NCBI GenBank assembly: GCA_026391075.1
Contig: JAPLES010000006.1
Coordinates: forward strand, 20,173-84,172
Origin: Bacteroidota bacterium
GTDB taxonomy: Bacteria; Bacteroidota; Bacteroidia; Chitinophagales; LD1
Length of the DNA: 64,000 bases
Reading direction: 5' to 3'
Positions 51,461 through 60,323 of the stretch are shown piece by piece. The notes under the pieces are model-generated. The model worked only from the letters and a program-made list of their open reading frames with translations, was not told the origin of the DNA and made no database searches. Within the stretch, counting starts at the first letter, position 1, and every line of letters starts with the position of its first letter. The translations under genes and the position numbers were made by a program.

Positions 51461-51515
51461 CTTCCGAAGTATGAAAAACTTCGGAAGTCTTTTTTTTAGA
51501 GAAAGTTTATTTTTA
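51461..51515 (+). terminator. Terminator repeat B, copy 2
   Basis: CTTCCGAAGT (51461-51470) pairs with ACTTCGGAAG (51478-51487), then CGGAAGTC-like end with a T-run and AAAGTTTATTTTTAA, matching 50739-50775 over about 35 bp. Confidence 0.75.
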
Positions 51516-51591
51516 AGCTATAAATATCGAAACCGGGGCTTGTAATTTTAACCGTTTTAGATTCATTTACCTGTAATAACGATAACGACTA

Positions 51592-54500
51592 ATGAGAAAT
51601 ATGAAAACATTTTTTGAAAAACATTTTTCAAATTCAAAGAGGATCTTGCTTTTGATGATATGCCTTTATGCCTCTCTGGTTTCGGTTTCACAATCTCCCG
51701 ACTGGCAGTGGCAACAGGCAGGTGGTGGTAGCGGGTTTCCTACAAGCACACAGGCTCAACCAGATTACGATAGAATTTTTTCATCCGCTATTGATAATCA
51801 AGGTAACGTAATTGTTGGAGGGCAGACTACGAGGTATCCTCATTTTGATAGTATTCAGTTCACCAGCAGCGTAAATTGGGCGAATTCCAATTTTTTTCTC
51901 GCTAAATATGATAAATGCGGAAATATTTTGTGGGCAAGAGTAGGTGGTGGAATAGGGTACGATGATATCAGCGGTGTGGATGTGGATGGCGTAGGAAATA
52001 TTTATGTGTTTGGTGCCTTGCAATCAACAGGAAGCCCAGTTTATATTAATACTCCTTCAAAGGATACTGTACTAAATAATACGAGATATTTTTTTGGCAA
52101 GTTTGACAGCAATGGGAATTTGGTTTATGTCAAAACATTCTATTTTTCGGGAGGTAGCTTTTGGGAGCATGAGAAGGGAATGTTTAAACGATTAAACAAC
52201 GGACTCTTCCTTAGTGTGATATATAGCAGTCAGAGCGGGTCAAGTATTGATGGGTATCCGTTAACTCCCGATTCAAGGAGTTTCGTATTGTTTGATTCAC
52301 TAGGTAATGTGGTTAAACGTGCACAAATTGATACCATTTCATCAACTGGCAGTGTTTTATCTAAATTTGTTACTGATGAAAATGATAATATTTATTTCTG
52401 TATTGTAAATCTCACTTTGCCAACCGTCAGTTTTCTGTCGCACGTTTATAATCCCGCTCCGCAATACACCGGGTTTCTCTTAAAAACTGATACATCCTTC
52501 ACTATTAAAGACCAAAATCTTTCCGGATTTTATCAGGAAACGATTGGTTATCTTTCTTACAGTAATGGTTATTTGTATGGCGCTGGAAGGAATGCCGATG
52601 GTGCAATATTTGATTGGGACACCACACATACTTCACTCGGAACAGGAAAATTTACAGCCAGTAAGATTGACACCAATTTGAATTTGATTTGGGTAAGTCG
52701 TCCAAGCGTAGAGTCTATTGACCCTTCTTATACTTATATTCTTCCTGGAGCTTCAAAGGACAACCTTTACCTCGGCTATCAAAACCGTGGTACAGTAGTT
52801 TGGGATTCCGCTAATTTGGTAACCGCTCCAAACACTTACAACATGGCTATTCTACGGTTGCGCACCAGCGATGGTAAGTGTGTAAAAGGTGAATTTACAG
52901 GAGGAGTTTGTACCAGTAAGGATGCTATTGAAATTATAAAGACGGACGAAGATGGCAACGGTTATTTTATGGGAACTTTTGCGGGAAGCATTGGAACACA
53001 TACCGACAGCAGTTTTGCGGATGGCGGAGCCAGCAGCCCCGACTATTTTATTCTCAAATGGGGAATCTCCTGCACCGATACCGCTAACAGCATGAACAAA
53101 CCCGAAGACCCTACCAACTTAATAGCAACTGCCACAGGCACACAAACAATAAACGTAACATGGAACGATGTGTCAGCATACGAGCAGGGCTTTCATGTTT
53201 ATCGCAGTCCAAATGGAATCAATAGCTGGACTTTAGCCGGAAGCACTGCGCATAATGTAGCGGTGTTTAACGATGCGGGTTTAGTGCTTAATACTATCTA
53301 TTGGTATAAAGCCGCAGCTTATAATTCGGGTGGCGAATCGGACTTCACCAATATTGACAGCGCAAAAACATGGATGGGTGTTTGCTCTTCAAGCATTACT
53401 CACACCAATGTCGACAGCGTTTATACTTTTTCTGCCAATCCAACAGGCACTGCTGCATTTACTTATCAGTGGAGTTTGAACGGAAATAATTTCAGCACGG
53501 CAGCCAATCCAACACTTACCTTAGGCACACCGGGCACCTACATAATTTGTGTAACCGTAACCGATGCAGGTTCCTGCATTTCGAATGATTGTGATACGGT
53601 TACGGTTAACCCCGATTGCAGCGGCTTTGCTATTGTAAATACAAGCCATACCAACGTAAGTTGTTTTGGTTTAGCCGATGCCACCATTACCACCGGTGCA
53701 AACGGTGGCTATGCGCCCTATCAATTTGCATTAAACAGCGGAGCTTATCAAAGCTCCAATGTTTTCAGCGGGTTAACCGCGGGTGGTTATGTAATTCATA
53801 TAAGAGATACTTTTGGCTGCACCCGCACAAGTGTAGGTGCTGTAATTATTTCACAACCTGCACAACTTACGGTTTCTGTTTCGCATACCGATGTATCAAC
53901 CATAGGCGGCAATGACGGCACTGCCACAGCAACCGTCAATGGCGGAACACCTGCTTATAGTTTTGCATGGAGCAATAATGCCAACAGCAATCCGATAACA
54001 GGATTGACTTCGGGAAATTATTGTGTAACGGTTACCGATAGTCACAACTGTTCTGTTTCCACCTGTGTAGATATAAACGACCCGGGCTGCGCGGGTTTTG
54101 CAGTTTCAAACGTTACTCATACCGATGTAAGTTGTTTCGGTTCAACAGACGGAACAATCACGGTAGCTGCCACAGGCGGACAAACGCCTTATCAGTATTC
54201 GCTGAACAGTGGAGCGTATCAATCGCTCAATAGTTTTGCAGGATTAAGCGCGGGTAACTATACCGTGCACGTGCGCGACACAGCAGGCTGTGCAGCTACT
54301 TATTCATCCACCATAATTATTACAGAACCTGCGCAACTTATGGTTTCGGTATCCACCACTCCTGTAACCACCCTTGGCGGAAACGATGGAACCGCTACAG
54401 CAACTGTTACCGGTGGAACAGGCAGTATCGTTTACAATTGGAATAACGGACAAACAAATAATCCTATAATAGGATTAATCGCAGGAGATTATTGTGTAAC

Positions 54501-55068
54501 GGTGGTTGATGCTAATAACTGCACGGCTACTGCTTGTGATTCTGTAGTAACTGTAATTCATACGTGCAGCACTACAATAAGCCACACCAATGCAGATTCG
54601 CTTTACACCTTCATTACCACAAACACCGGTACACCAAGCTTCACTTACCAATGGAGTTTGAACGGAAATAACGTCAGCACATCAGCAACACTTTCGCAGG
54701 TAATACAGACTGCGGGCACGTATAATATCTGCGTAACCGTAACCGATGCTAATCAATGCACAAGCACAGCTTGCGATACAGTAACGATAACGGTAGTAGG
54801 CATCATAGAGCCGCCAGATGTTGACGTAAATATTTTCCCTAACCCGACCGATGATTTATTGTTCATCAATGTAAATGCATCGCATGATTTAAAAACTGAA
54901 TTGCAGGTAACAGATTTGGTTGGCAGAGTAATGCTGCGCAGCGAGGTGAAATTTAATGCAGGCAATAACCAAATCAATATTTCATGCAAAGATTTAGAGA
55001 CCGGTGTTTATCAGGTCACTCTTTCATCGGGTAACTGGAAATGGAATAGGAGTGTAGTGAAGTTGTAG
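51592..55068 (+). CDS. Large T9SS-secreted surface protein with FN3 and SprB repeats
   Basis: 1158 residues. Signal peptide ending SLVSVSQ. Residues about 40-490 look like a beta-propeller of SBBP-type repeats (GNVIVGGQTT, GNIYVFGALQ, DGNGYFMGTFAG). Then a fibronectin type III domain (about 503-595, PTNLIATATGTQTINVTWNDV), a PKD-like domain (598-673), SprB-type repeats (683-985, DVSCFGSTDGTITVAATGG, GNYCVTVTDSHNCS), a second PKD-like part (991-1068) and a T9SS type A sorting domain (1078-1158, NIFPNPTDDLLFINV ... LETGVYQVTLSSG). It should be exported by the T9SS and anchored at the surface. ATG 51592 is used; 51601 also fits. Confidence 0.85.
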   Translation: MRNMKTFFEKHFSNSKRILLLMICLYASLVSVSQSPDWQWQQAGGGSGFPTSTQAQPDYDRIFSSAIDNQGNVIVGGQTTRYPHFDSIQFTSSVNWANSNFFLAKYDKCGNILWARVGGGIGYDDISGVDVDGVGNIYVFGALQSTGSPVYINTPSKDTVLNNTRYFFGKFDSNGNLVYVKTFYFSGGSFWEHEKGMFKRLNNGLFLSVIYSSQSGSSIDGYPLTPDSRSFVLFDSLGNVVKRAQIDTISSTGSVLSKFVTDENDNIYFCIVNLTLPTVSFLSHVYNPAPQYTGFLLKTDTSFTIKDQNLSGFYQETIGYLSYSNGYLYGAGRNADGAIFDWDTTHTSLGTGKFTASKIDTNLNLIWVSRPSVESIDPSYTYILPGASKDNLYLGYQNRGTVVWDSANLVTAPNTYNMAILRLRTSDGKCVKGEFTGGVCTSKDAIEIIKTDEDGNGYFMGTFAGSIGTHTDSSFADGGASSPDYFILKWGISCTDTANSMNKPEDPTNLIATATGTQTINVTWNDVSAYEQGFHVYRSPNGINSWTLAGSTAHNVAVFNDAGLVLNTIYWYKAAAYNSGGESDFTNIDSAKTWMGVCSSSITHTNVDSVYTFSANPTGTAAFTYQWSLNGNNFSTAANPTLTLGTPGTYIICVTVTDAGSCISNDCDTVTVNPDCSGFAIVNTSHTNVSCFGLADATITTGANGGYAPYQFALNSGAYQSSNVFSGLTAGGYVIHIRDTFGCTRTSVGAVIISQPAQLTVSVSHTDVSTIGGNDGTATATVNGGTPAYSFAWSNNANSNPITGLTSGNYCVTVTDSHNCSVSTCVDINDPGCAGFAVSNVTHTDVSCFGSTDGTITVAATGGQTPYQYSLNSGAYQSLNSFAGLSAGNYTVHVRDTAGCAATYSSTIIITEPAQLMVSVSTTPVTTLGGNDGTATATVTGGTGSIVYNWNNGQTNNPIIGLIAGDYCVTVVDANNCTATACDSVVTVIHTCSTTISHTNADSLYTFITTNTGTPSFTYQWSLNGNNVSTSATLSQVIQTAGTYNICVTVTDANQCTSTACDTVTITVVGIIEPPDVDVNIFPNPTDDLLFINVNASHDLKTELQVTDLVGRVMLRSEVKFNAGNNQINISCKDLETGVYQVTLSSGNWKWNRSVVKL

Positions 55069-55077
55069 ATAGGAATC

Positions 55078-55110
55078 AGAAGTTCCACTTCTTAAAGAAG
55101 TGGAACTTCT
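55078..55110. repeat. Palindrome AGAAGTTCCACTTCTT, copy 2
   Basis: Same 16-bp arms as at 38955-38987, here with A as the middle base. Lies 10 bp after the stop of the 51592 gene. Confidence 0.75.
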
Positions 55111-55150
55111 AAAGCGAAAAAACAATAATTTAAATTCAAACTAAATACCA

Positions 55151-56623
55151 ATGAAACAAACCCTCACCGTCTTTTTATGTTGCCTGCTCTTCATTGGTAA
55201 AGCCCAACCCACTTTTACCTTAACGCCCTCGGCATCCACCCGCGAATACACCGAAGTAAGCGGTTGCGATAATGGAAACTACATAGTAAAAGAAACAGCG
55301 CGCACTATACACTACCGCGATAAAGGAAAGCTTACGCTTTACTCATCTGAGCAAAAGAAAATAACGCAAATCAATTATCAGTTGCCTCTGAAGATAATCA
55401 ACAGCGCTATCACCGAGCCTATTTTAAATAAAGACAAAATGATTTTGCTTTCGGGCACTTTCATTACGCTTGTTAACGAAGGAGAACGTGTTCCGTTTTG
55501 GGATTTGGTAATGCCCGATGGCATTGTTCGTCAGGACTACAATCCTAAAACGCTCGAGCCCATTGGCAAGCCACAAACCCTGCCTTATACCACCGATAAA
55601 ACTTTCTACAATTTTAAATTTGTGCGCTCGCCTGACGGAAACAATTTTGCTATTTGGAGTACCGATATGCATAATGACGGGCTCATTAAGTATTCGCTCA
55701 ATAATAACAGTGGCGAGGTTTTTACGAAGGAGTTTACTTTGCCCGGCATTATTGGTACCTGCAAATCGAATAAGGAATCGGCTGTGATGAACAACAAAGG
55801 TGACCTTGCCTTTCAATACAGCGATTCTAAAAGAGAAGAAGATGCAGAAAACTTTGTAGCACTTGTTTCGGCAAGCAAGCAAAAACTTTATGCTAAAAAA
55901 CTGAAGGTTCCGGGTAAATCGGTTTACATGCGCGCAGCCGTTACCCTTACTAAAGACGGAGGGCTCATAGTAGCTGCACCTTATTGCACTCCCGCTAAAA
56001 CAACTACACACTCCATTGGTATGCTGGTCGAAAAATATTCTGCCGATATGCAATTGCAGTACCATGCCGAAATTCCCTACTCTGCTGAAACTATGGAGGC
56101 ATTCAAAAAAACGCAAAATGACGGAGTAAAGGGAACACTCTTCAAACAAATGCCAATCAAAATTCATGAAATGGAAAGCGGAGGTTATGTGCTGGTAACC
56201 GAGCAGCAATTCCGCATTCCTTACGGCAACAACTACCTCAACATTCGAAACGATATTCTTTGTATAGGCATGAACGACAAACTCGAAAACCAATATCAAA
56301 ATGTGGTGCGTGTACATGAAAGCAATTCGGACCTCTATTGCTGCGATTTATCGGGCTCGTATGCCGTAGGTGACCGCGTTTATATTTTTCATCGCGGTGA
56401 AAACGAAAAACTAAAAAACACTCCTGATGAGTTCGATTTCTTTTGCACTTGGTGGGAGCATGGTAAAACACAACCGCAACGGTTAGAAGTCAATCGTCCC
56501 GATTCTGATTTCAGAATATTTCCGCAACACTTTTATGAATTCGAAAAAAACAAGTTGCTGTTTTTATGCAATGGTAAAGGAGGGGGAGATGTTTATTCAA
56601 CACTTCAAATTGAGCAGAAATAA
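55151..56623 (+). CDS. Exported protein of unknown function
   Basis: 490 residues with a signal peptide (FLCCLLFIGKAQ). Composition and beta pattern suggest a propeller-like or WD-like fold (DGNNFAIWSTDMHND, NNKGDLAFQYSDSKREEDA, KDGGLIVAAPYCT). No T9SS domain, no lipobox, no recognised family. An apparent antisense reading frame of 297 codons (55424-56317) is a shadow. It ends in a hairpin terminator at 56649. Confidence 0.65.
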   Translation: MKQTLTVFLCCLLFIGKAQPTFTLTPSASTREYTEVSGCDNGNYIVKETARTIHYRDKGKLTLYSSEQKKITQINYQLPLKIINSAITEPILNKDKMILLSGTFITLVNEGERVPFWDLVMPDGIVRQDYNPKTLEPIGKPQTLPYTTDKTFYNFKFVRSPDGNNFAIWSTDMHNDGLIKYSLNNNSGEVFTKEFTLPGIIGTCKSNKESAVMNNKGDLAFQYSDSKREEDAENFVALVSASKQKLYAKKLKVPGKSVYMRAAVTLTKDGGLIVAAPYCTPAKTTTHSIGMLVEKYSADMQLQYHAEIPYSAETMEAFKKTQNDGVKGTLFKQMPIKIHEMESGGYVLVTEQQFRIPYGNNYLNIRNDILCIGMNDKLENQYQNVVRVHESNSDLYCCDLSGSYAVGDRVYIFHRGENEKLKNTPDEFDFFCTWWEHGKTQPQRLEVNRPDSDFRIFPQHFYEFEKNKLLFLCNGKGGGDVYSTLQIEQK

Positions 56624-56648
56624 AATCGTCATAGTTTGAACTCAGCCA

Positions 56649-56690
56649 AACCCAAAACGCCACTCGAGTTATCGAAGGGCGTTTTGGGTT
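56649..56690 (+). terminator. Hairpin terminator after the 55151 gene
   Basis: AACCCAAAACGCC (56649-56661) pairs perfectly with GGCGTTTTGGGTT (56678-56690) around a 16-base loop. It abuts the 85-bp direct repeat. Confidence 0.75.
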
Positions 56691-56774
56691 TTCGTTCACG
56701 CAGGCTTTCGCCTCGAACCCTGCGGTTGTAACAACAACAGTCCCTCGCAAACCCGGGGGGGCTGTTTGTATTTT
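56690..56774. repeat. 85-bp direct repeat, left copy (two hairpins)
   Basis: Starts at TTTCGTTC and ends GTTTGTATTTT. Contains a CGCAGG/CCTGCG hairpin and an ACAG/CTGT-bounded CCC/GGG hairpin. Almost identical to 57291-57374; the differences are a few substitutions and one G. Confidence 0.85.
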
Positions 56775-56802
56775 ACGCAACAGTTCAAATTCAAAATTTT
56801 GA

Positions 56803-56810
56803 TACCTTCA
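56803..56810 (+). promoter_or_regulatory. -7 box of the DUF4258 gene, leaderless type
   Basis: TACCTTCA ends 4 bp before the ATG at 56815, as in the other leaderless promoters here. Confidence 0.35.
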
Positions 56811-56814
56811 TTTC

Positions 56815-57075
56815 ATGCTTCTACAAATAGACCCACACACTTTATTGAGAGCAGAAGAGCGGGGAGCATCATTAGATGAAATTGAAGATGTGCTAAAAAC
56901 AGGAGTTGAAGAAGACGCAAAGGAAGGACGGCAGAAAAAAAGCAAAGTGTATGACTACAATCAAGAACGCAATGGTAAGTTTTACGATAAGAAGAAAATT
57001 GATGTTATCTTTGTTACACAAGGAAAAAAACTAATCACCGTAACCGTTTATGTATTCTACGGTAAATTCGAATAA
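56815..57075 (+). CDS. DUF4258-like small protein (possible toxin)
   Basis: 86 residues. LLRAEERGASLDEIEDVLKTGVEED and the end KIDVIFVTQGKKLITVTVYVFYGKFE fit the DUF4258 type: a small alpha-beta fold related to RelE/BrnT-like toxins. The stop is 1 bp before the ATG of the DUF2283 gene, so the pair is translated together. DUF4258 with DUF2283 is a recurring two-gene module thought to be toxin-antitoxin-like. The cassette has its own promoter box and is enclosed in 85-bp direct repeats. Toxin activity is inferred from family and context only. Confidence 0.65.
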   Translation: MLLQIDPHTLLRAEERGASLDEIEDVLKTGVEEDAKEGRQKKSKVYDYNQERNGKFYDKKKIDVIFVTQGKKLITVTVYVFYGKFE

Positions 57076-57076
57076 C

Positions 57077-57289
57077 ATGACTATACACTACGATTCAAAC
57101 ACCGACTTACTTTACTTGCGGCTCGACACCACCAAGCAAACTGTAATAAACAAACAAGTAAGTGAAGACATTACCCTCGATATGGGAATAGACGATAAAA
57201 TAGTGGGTATCGAAATACTGGATGCTTCCAAAAAAGTTGCGTTAGCCGATTTGCTGCCACTTCACTACGAACTTAAAAAGGCTTCCTAA
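57077..57289 (+). CDS. DUF2283 family small protein (possible antitoxin)
   Basis: 70 residues from ATG 57077. MTIHYDSNTDLLYLRLDTTK, DITLDMGIDDKIVGIEILDAS and the end ALADLLPLHYELKKAS are the DUF2283 signature. The start codon is 1 bp after the DUF4258 stop. The protein is acidic in the middle like many antitoxins. An in-frame ATG at 57050 would overlap the upstream gene by 26 bp and lacks family residues. Confidence 0.8.
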   Translation: MTIHYDSNTDLLYLRLDTTKQTVINKQVSEDITLDMGIDDKIVGIEILDASKKVALADLLPLHYELKKAS

Positions 57290-57290
57290 C

Positions 57291-57374
57291 TTTCGTTCCC
57301 GCAGGCTTTCGCCTCTAACCCTGCGGTTGTAACAACAACAGCCCCTCGCAAACCCGGGGGGCTGTTTGTATTTT
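57291..57374. repeat. 85-bp direct repeat, right copy
   Basis: Near-identical to 56690-56774. It ends exactly where the stop codon of the minus-strand permease gene begins (57375) and its CCC/GGG hairpin can end transcripts from both sides. Confidence 0.85.
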
Positions 57375-58673
57375 TTACTGCTTGAGTCTCGGGTCCATGG
57401 CATCGGTCAAACCATCGCCAATTAAGTTGAAAGTAGTTACCGTAATAAAAATGGCGAAACCCGGGAAAATTGCGAGCCACCATGCCTGCGGTATTTGACG
57501 TGCATAGGAGAGCAATTGCCCCCAAGTAACCGTATCAGCAGGACCTAGTCCAAGAAAAGATAAAGTAGATTCGGTAAGAATAGCTCCTGCAATTCCAAAC
57601 GCTATTGAAATAAGCACCGGAGAAAGCGCATTAGGAATAGCGTGACGGAAAAGAATGTGTGCGTTCGAAAAACCAAGCGAGTTGGCCGCTTCAATGTATT
57701 CAAGGTTACGCACCTTCAGCAACTCGGCACGAATAAACCGTGCAATGCCTGTCCAGCCTGTTAAACCAATAATGCCCATGATGACATACAAATTTGGTTT
57801 GCGTACAATAGAAATGATAAGAAGAATAAGGAAGAGTGTAGGAATAGAATTTAGCACTTCTATTACGCGCATGATAATTAAATCGAACGGCACGGCAACT
57901 TGTTTGCCGAGGAAAGGAATTTTCTTTAGCACCATTACCAATAAATTTCCTGCCACCATTACGGCTGCAAAAATTAAAACGCTGATGCCAAGCTGCAAAA
58001 AGCCTTCGTCTAAACCTCTGCCTAGTGCATCGGTAATATCATACGAGCGCGCACCAAACGCGTAGAAGAAAGCAAAAAACAGAAAGAGCAAATTGCCCCA
58101 CAGGCGCACACGCGAAATCTGAAAATTTTCATCGCCATAAAAACCTGCAAGAGAACCAAGGAGAATTCCAATGATTGAGGCAATGAGCATGGAAACTATT
58201 CCAACGGTCATAGCGATCTTGGTTCCGTGAATCATTCCGGCTAATACATCTCTTCCTAATTCATCGGTGCCGAACCAGTGTTTCCATCGCAAAGAAGGTA
58301 TGACCTGTTCATCAAAAGGACCTTTGGAATGAATGTTGTCGTTATCCTGATTCATGGGCAAATATGGCACGGGTGGAAACACCACCATATCGTATTTTAA
58401 ATTTTTCCAATCAACATTTTGAAATTGCGGTTGAAATTGCCCGATACCAAAACCAACGGCAATGTCTTTAAGCACCGGAAAAAATGTTTCGCCTTTGTAT
58501 TTACAAACGAGTGGTTTTTCATTGGCAAGAAAAGGTGCAAACACTGCCACAATAGCCAGCACAATAACAATGTACAACGAGATAACAGCCGTTTTCTTTT
58601 TACGGAACTGCTTGTTTACAAAAGCCCAGTAGCCTTGTTCGTTCTTCGCCTTTATAGTTGTCGGTTCAGCCAT
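57375..58673 (-). CDS. Peptide ABC transporter permease, OppC/DppC type
   Basis: 432 residues. About six membrane segments. The binding-protein-dependent transport EAA loop is visible: YIEAANSLGFSNAHILFRHAIPNALSPVLI. DELGRDVLAGMIHGTKIAMTVGIVSM and GLTGWTGIARFIRAELLKVRNLEYIEAA are OppC landmarks. It is longer than usual (about 300) due to an insert between the first two membrane parts. It starts directly after the stop of the OppB gene (58674), without spacing. No ATPase gene is in the window; the importer must use ATPases encoded elsewhere. Confidence 0.88.
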   Translation of the reverse strand: MAEPTTIKAKNEQGYWAFVNKQFRKKKTAVISLYIVIVLAIVAVFAPFLANEKPLVCKYKGETFFPVLKDIAVGFGIGQFQPQFQNVDWKNLKYDMVVFPPVPYLPMNQDNDNIHSKGPFDEQVIPSLRWKHWFGTDELGRDVLAGMIHGTKIAMTVGIVSMLIASIIGILLGSLAGFYGDENFQISRVRLWGNLLFLFFAFFYAFGARSYDITDALGRGLDEGFLQLGISVLIFAAVMVAGNLLVMVLKKIPFLGKQVAVPFDLIIMRVIEVLNSIPTLFLILLIISIVRKPNLYVIMGIIGLTGWTGIARFIRAELLKVRNLEYIEAANSLGFSNAHILFRHAIPNALSPVLISIAFGIAGAILTESTLSFLGLGPADTVTWGQLLSYARQIPQAWWLAIFPGFAIFITVTTFNLIGDGLTDAMDPRLKQ

Positions 58674-60221
58674 TTATTTTTTTGAATAAGAAATTCTCGG
58701 GTCAACCACTGCATATAAAATATCGGAAATTAAATAACCCACCAGGGTAAGTATGGCGGCAAACATGGTGTTGGTCAAAATCATCGGATAATCTTTTTGA
58801 ATAACCGCTGCATAAGTAATTTGTCCCAAGCCCGGAATAGTAAAAAGGAATTCAAGAATAATAGAGCCGCCAATCAATGCAGGAAAGAAAGAAGCAAAAA
58901 TGGTAATGATTGGCAACAACGAATTGCGGAATGCATGTTTCCAAATCACTTTGTTTTCAGGCAAACCTTTGGCACGTGCGGTGCGAATATAATCTTGACC
59001 AAGCACGGTCAACATAGAGCCGCGCATTTGACGAGAGAGATACGCAAAGCTTGCATACGATGCAATAATGAGAGGTAAGGATAAGTGATAAGCCAAATCA
59101 CCCATTTTGTAAAAGAAGCCATCATCCCAAGTTGCATCACCCAAACCAAATGGCGGAAATATTTCTACATAATCGGGACTACATAAGAAGAAAATTGCCA
59201 TAGTTCCAATCCAGAAAACAGGAAGGGAATAAGTAAGAAACAAACCAACGGTTACACTCGAATCGTACGTAGTGCCCTTGTTAACAGCAAGCGAAATTCC
59301 CAGTGGAATAGAAATAATGTACTCGATAATAATAACCAGAAAACTAATGAGCATGGTAATCCAAAGTCCATCCCAAATAACACTCTTAACGGGGCGCTTA
59401 GTGAAAAAAGAAATACCGTAATCGCCTCTTATAAATCCTTTGCCTAAGGTTGGGTCGGTTTCTGTTCCAATCCATCTTGCTTCGCCAAATAACCAACGGT
59501 GATATTGATTATGAGTGCCGCTCCACTGTACCAACGGAACATATCTTTTCCATGTAGTAGCTTCACTCTTTATTTTGCTATAAGCAATTTCTGTAGCTTC
59601 AGCATGTGCTTTTACCTCGATAAGATTAGCAGCACTGTTCGATTGTGTTTTTAGGTCAACCAGCAATGGCGACAGCACATTGTCTTCGTGATGAATAAAA
59701 ATTTTTGCCACCGTGTTTCTCAATTCAATCAACGCATCGGCATTGGTTGAATCTTTCTTAGTGGAAATAACTGCGTACTCCAACGACTTCAATTGATGAT
59801 AGTAGTTTTCAATTTGCGACCAGTTGCCGTATTGATACGTTAAGCGGTCGAGCATCTCGCGATGGTTCTTAATTGGAATGCGAAGAAGTGTATCGCTCAC
59901 TGCTAAGTTAGTTGGAGCAAAATAAAATATCGGCAAATCTAATCCGAGTTTATGGCGAAGGTCAACATAAGAACGCTCGGTAGCTAATCTGTTTGCCGCC
60001 TGTCCTTCTCCACTTGTTCTGTTCAACATAGTTTCGGCAGGGTCACCGGGTGCAGCAGAAATTAAAATAAAAGTGAGCAGCGAAATGATGAAGAGCGTAG
60101 GAATAAAAATCAAAATCCTTTTCAGAATATATCCGAACAAAGGAAAAGAAATGCTGGCTAAGAAAAATTTCTTGCCTGCTTCTGTCTTACCCGATTCTGT
60201 TTTTACTTCTACTGGTTTCAT
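58674..60221 (-). CDS. Peptide ABC transporter permease, OppB/DppB type
   Basis: 515 residues, longer than the usual 300-340. First membrane segment at about 27-52 (ILKRILIFIPTLFIISLLTFIL), then AAPGDPAETML and a large external part (about 60-270) rich in charged residues that is a Bacteroidota-type insertion. The C-terminal half has the OppB core: WDGLWITMLISFLVIIIEYIISIPLGI, DYIRTARAKGLPENKVIWKHAFRNSLLPI (EAA loop) and SGTIPGLG-like FTIPGLGQITYAAV. Second gene of the opp set. A 26-bp palindrome lies upstream (60280-60305). Confidence 0.87.
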   Translation of the reverse strand: MKPVEVKTESGKTEAGKKFFLASISFPLFGYILKRILIFIPTLFIISLLTFILISAAPGDPAETMLNRTSGEGQAANRLATERSYVDLRHKLGLDLPIFYFAPTNLAVSDTLLRIPIKNHREMLDRLTYQYGNWSQIENYYHQLKSLEYAVISTKKDSTNADALIELRNTVAKIFIHHEDNVLSPLLVDLKTQSNSAANLIEVKAHAEATEIAYSKIKSEATTWKRYVPLVQWSGTHNQYHRWLFGEARWIGTETDPTLGKGFIRGDYGISFFTKRPVKSVIWDGLWITMLISFLVIIIEYIISIPLGISLAVNKGTTYDSSVTVGLFLTYSLPVFWIGTMAIFFLCSPDYVEIFPPFGLGDATWDDGFFYKMGDLAYHLSLPLIIASYASFAYLSRQMRGSMLTVLGQDYIRTARAKGLPENKVIWKHAFRNSLLPIITIFASFFPALIGGSIILEFLFTIPGLGQITYAAVIQKDYPMILTNTMFAAILTLVGYLISDILYAVVDPRISYSKK

Positions 60222-60279
60222 ATTAATACAATGGAACGCTGATTGTCATTATTGTTATTATCTACACTTATTCATCTCT

Positions 60280-60305
60280 ATCATTTTTATCATGATAAAA
60301 ATGAT
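60280..60305. promoter_or_regulatory. 26-bp perfect palindrome between oppA and oppB genes
   Basis: ATCATTTTTATCA and its exact inverse complement, with no spacer, in the 102-bp gap between the solute-binding protein and the first permease gene. It can form a hairpin in RNA (differential expression of A over B-C) or be a dimer operator. Confidence 0.5.
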
Positions 60306-60323
60306 GATTAGCGTTCTATTGTT

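Noticed and set aside
55424-56317. 297-codon frame on the minus strand
   Set aside because: Entirely antisense to the exported protein gene 55151-56623, which has a signal peptide and normal composition; the antisense product has none.
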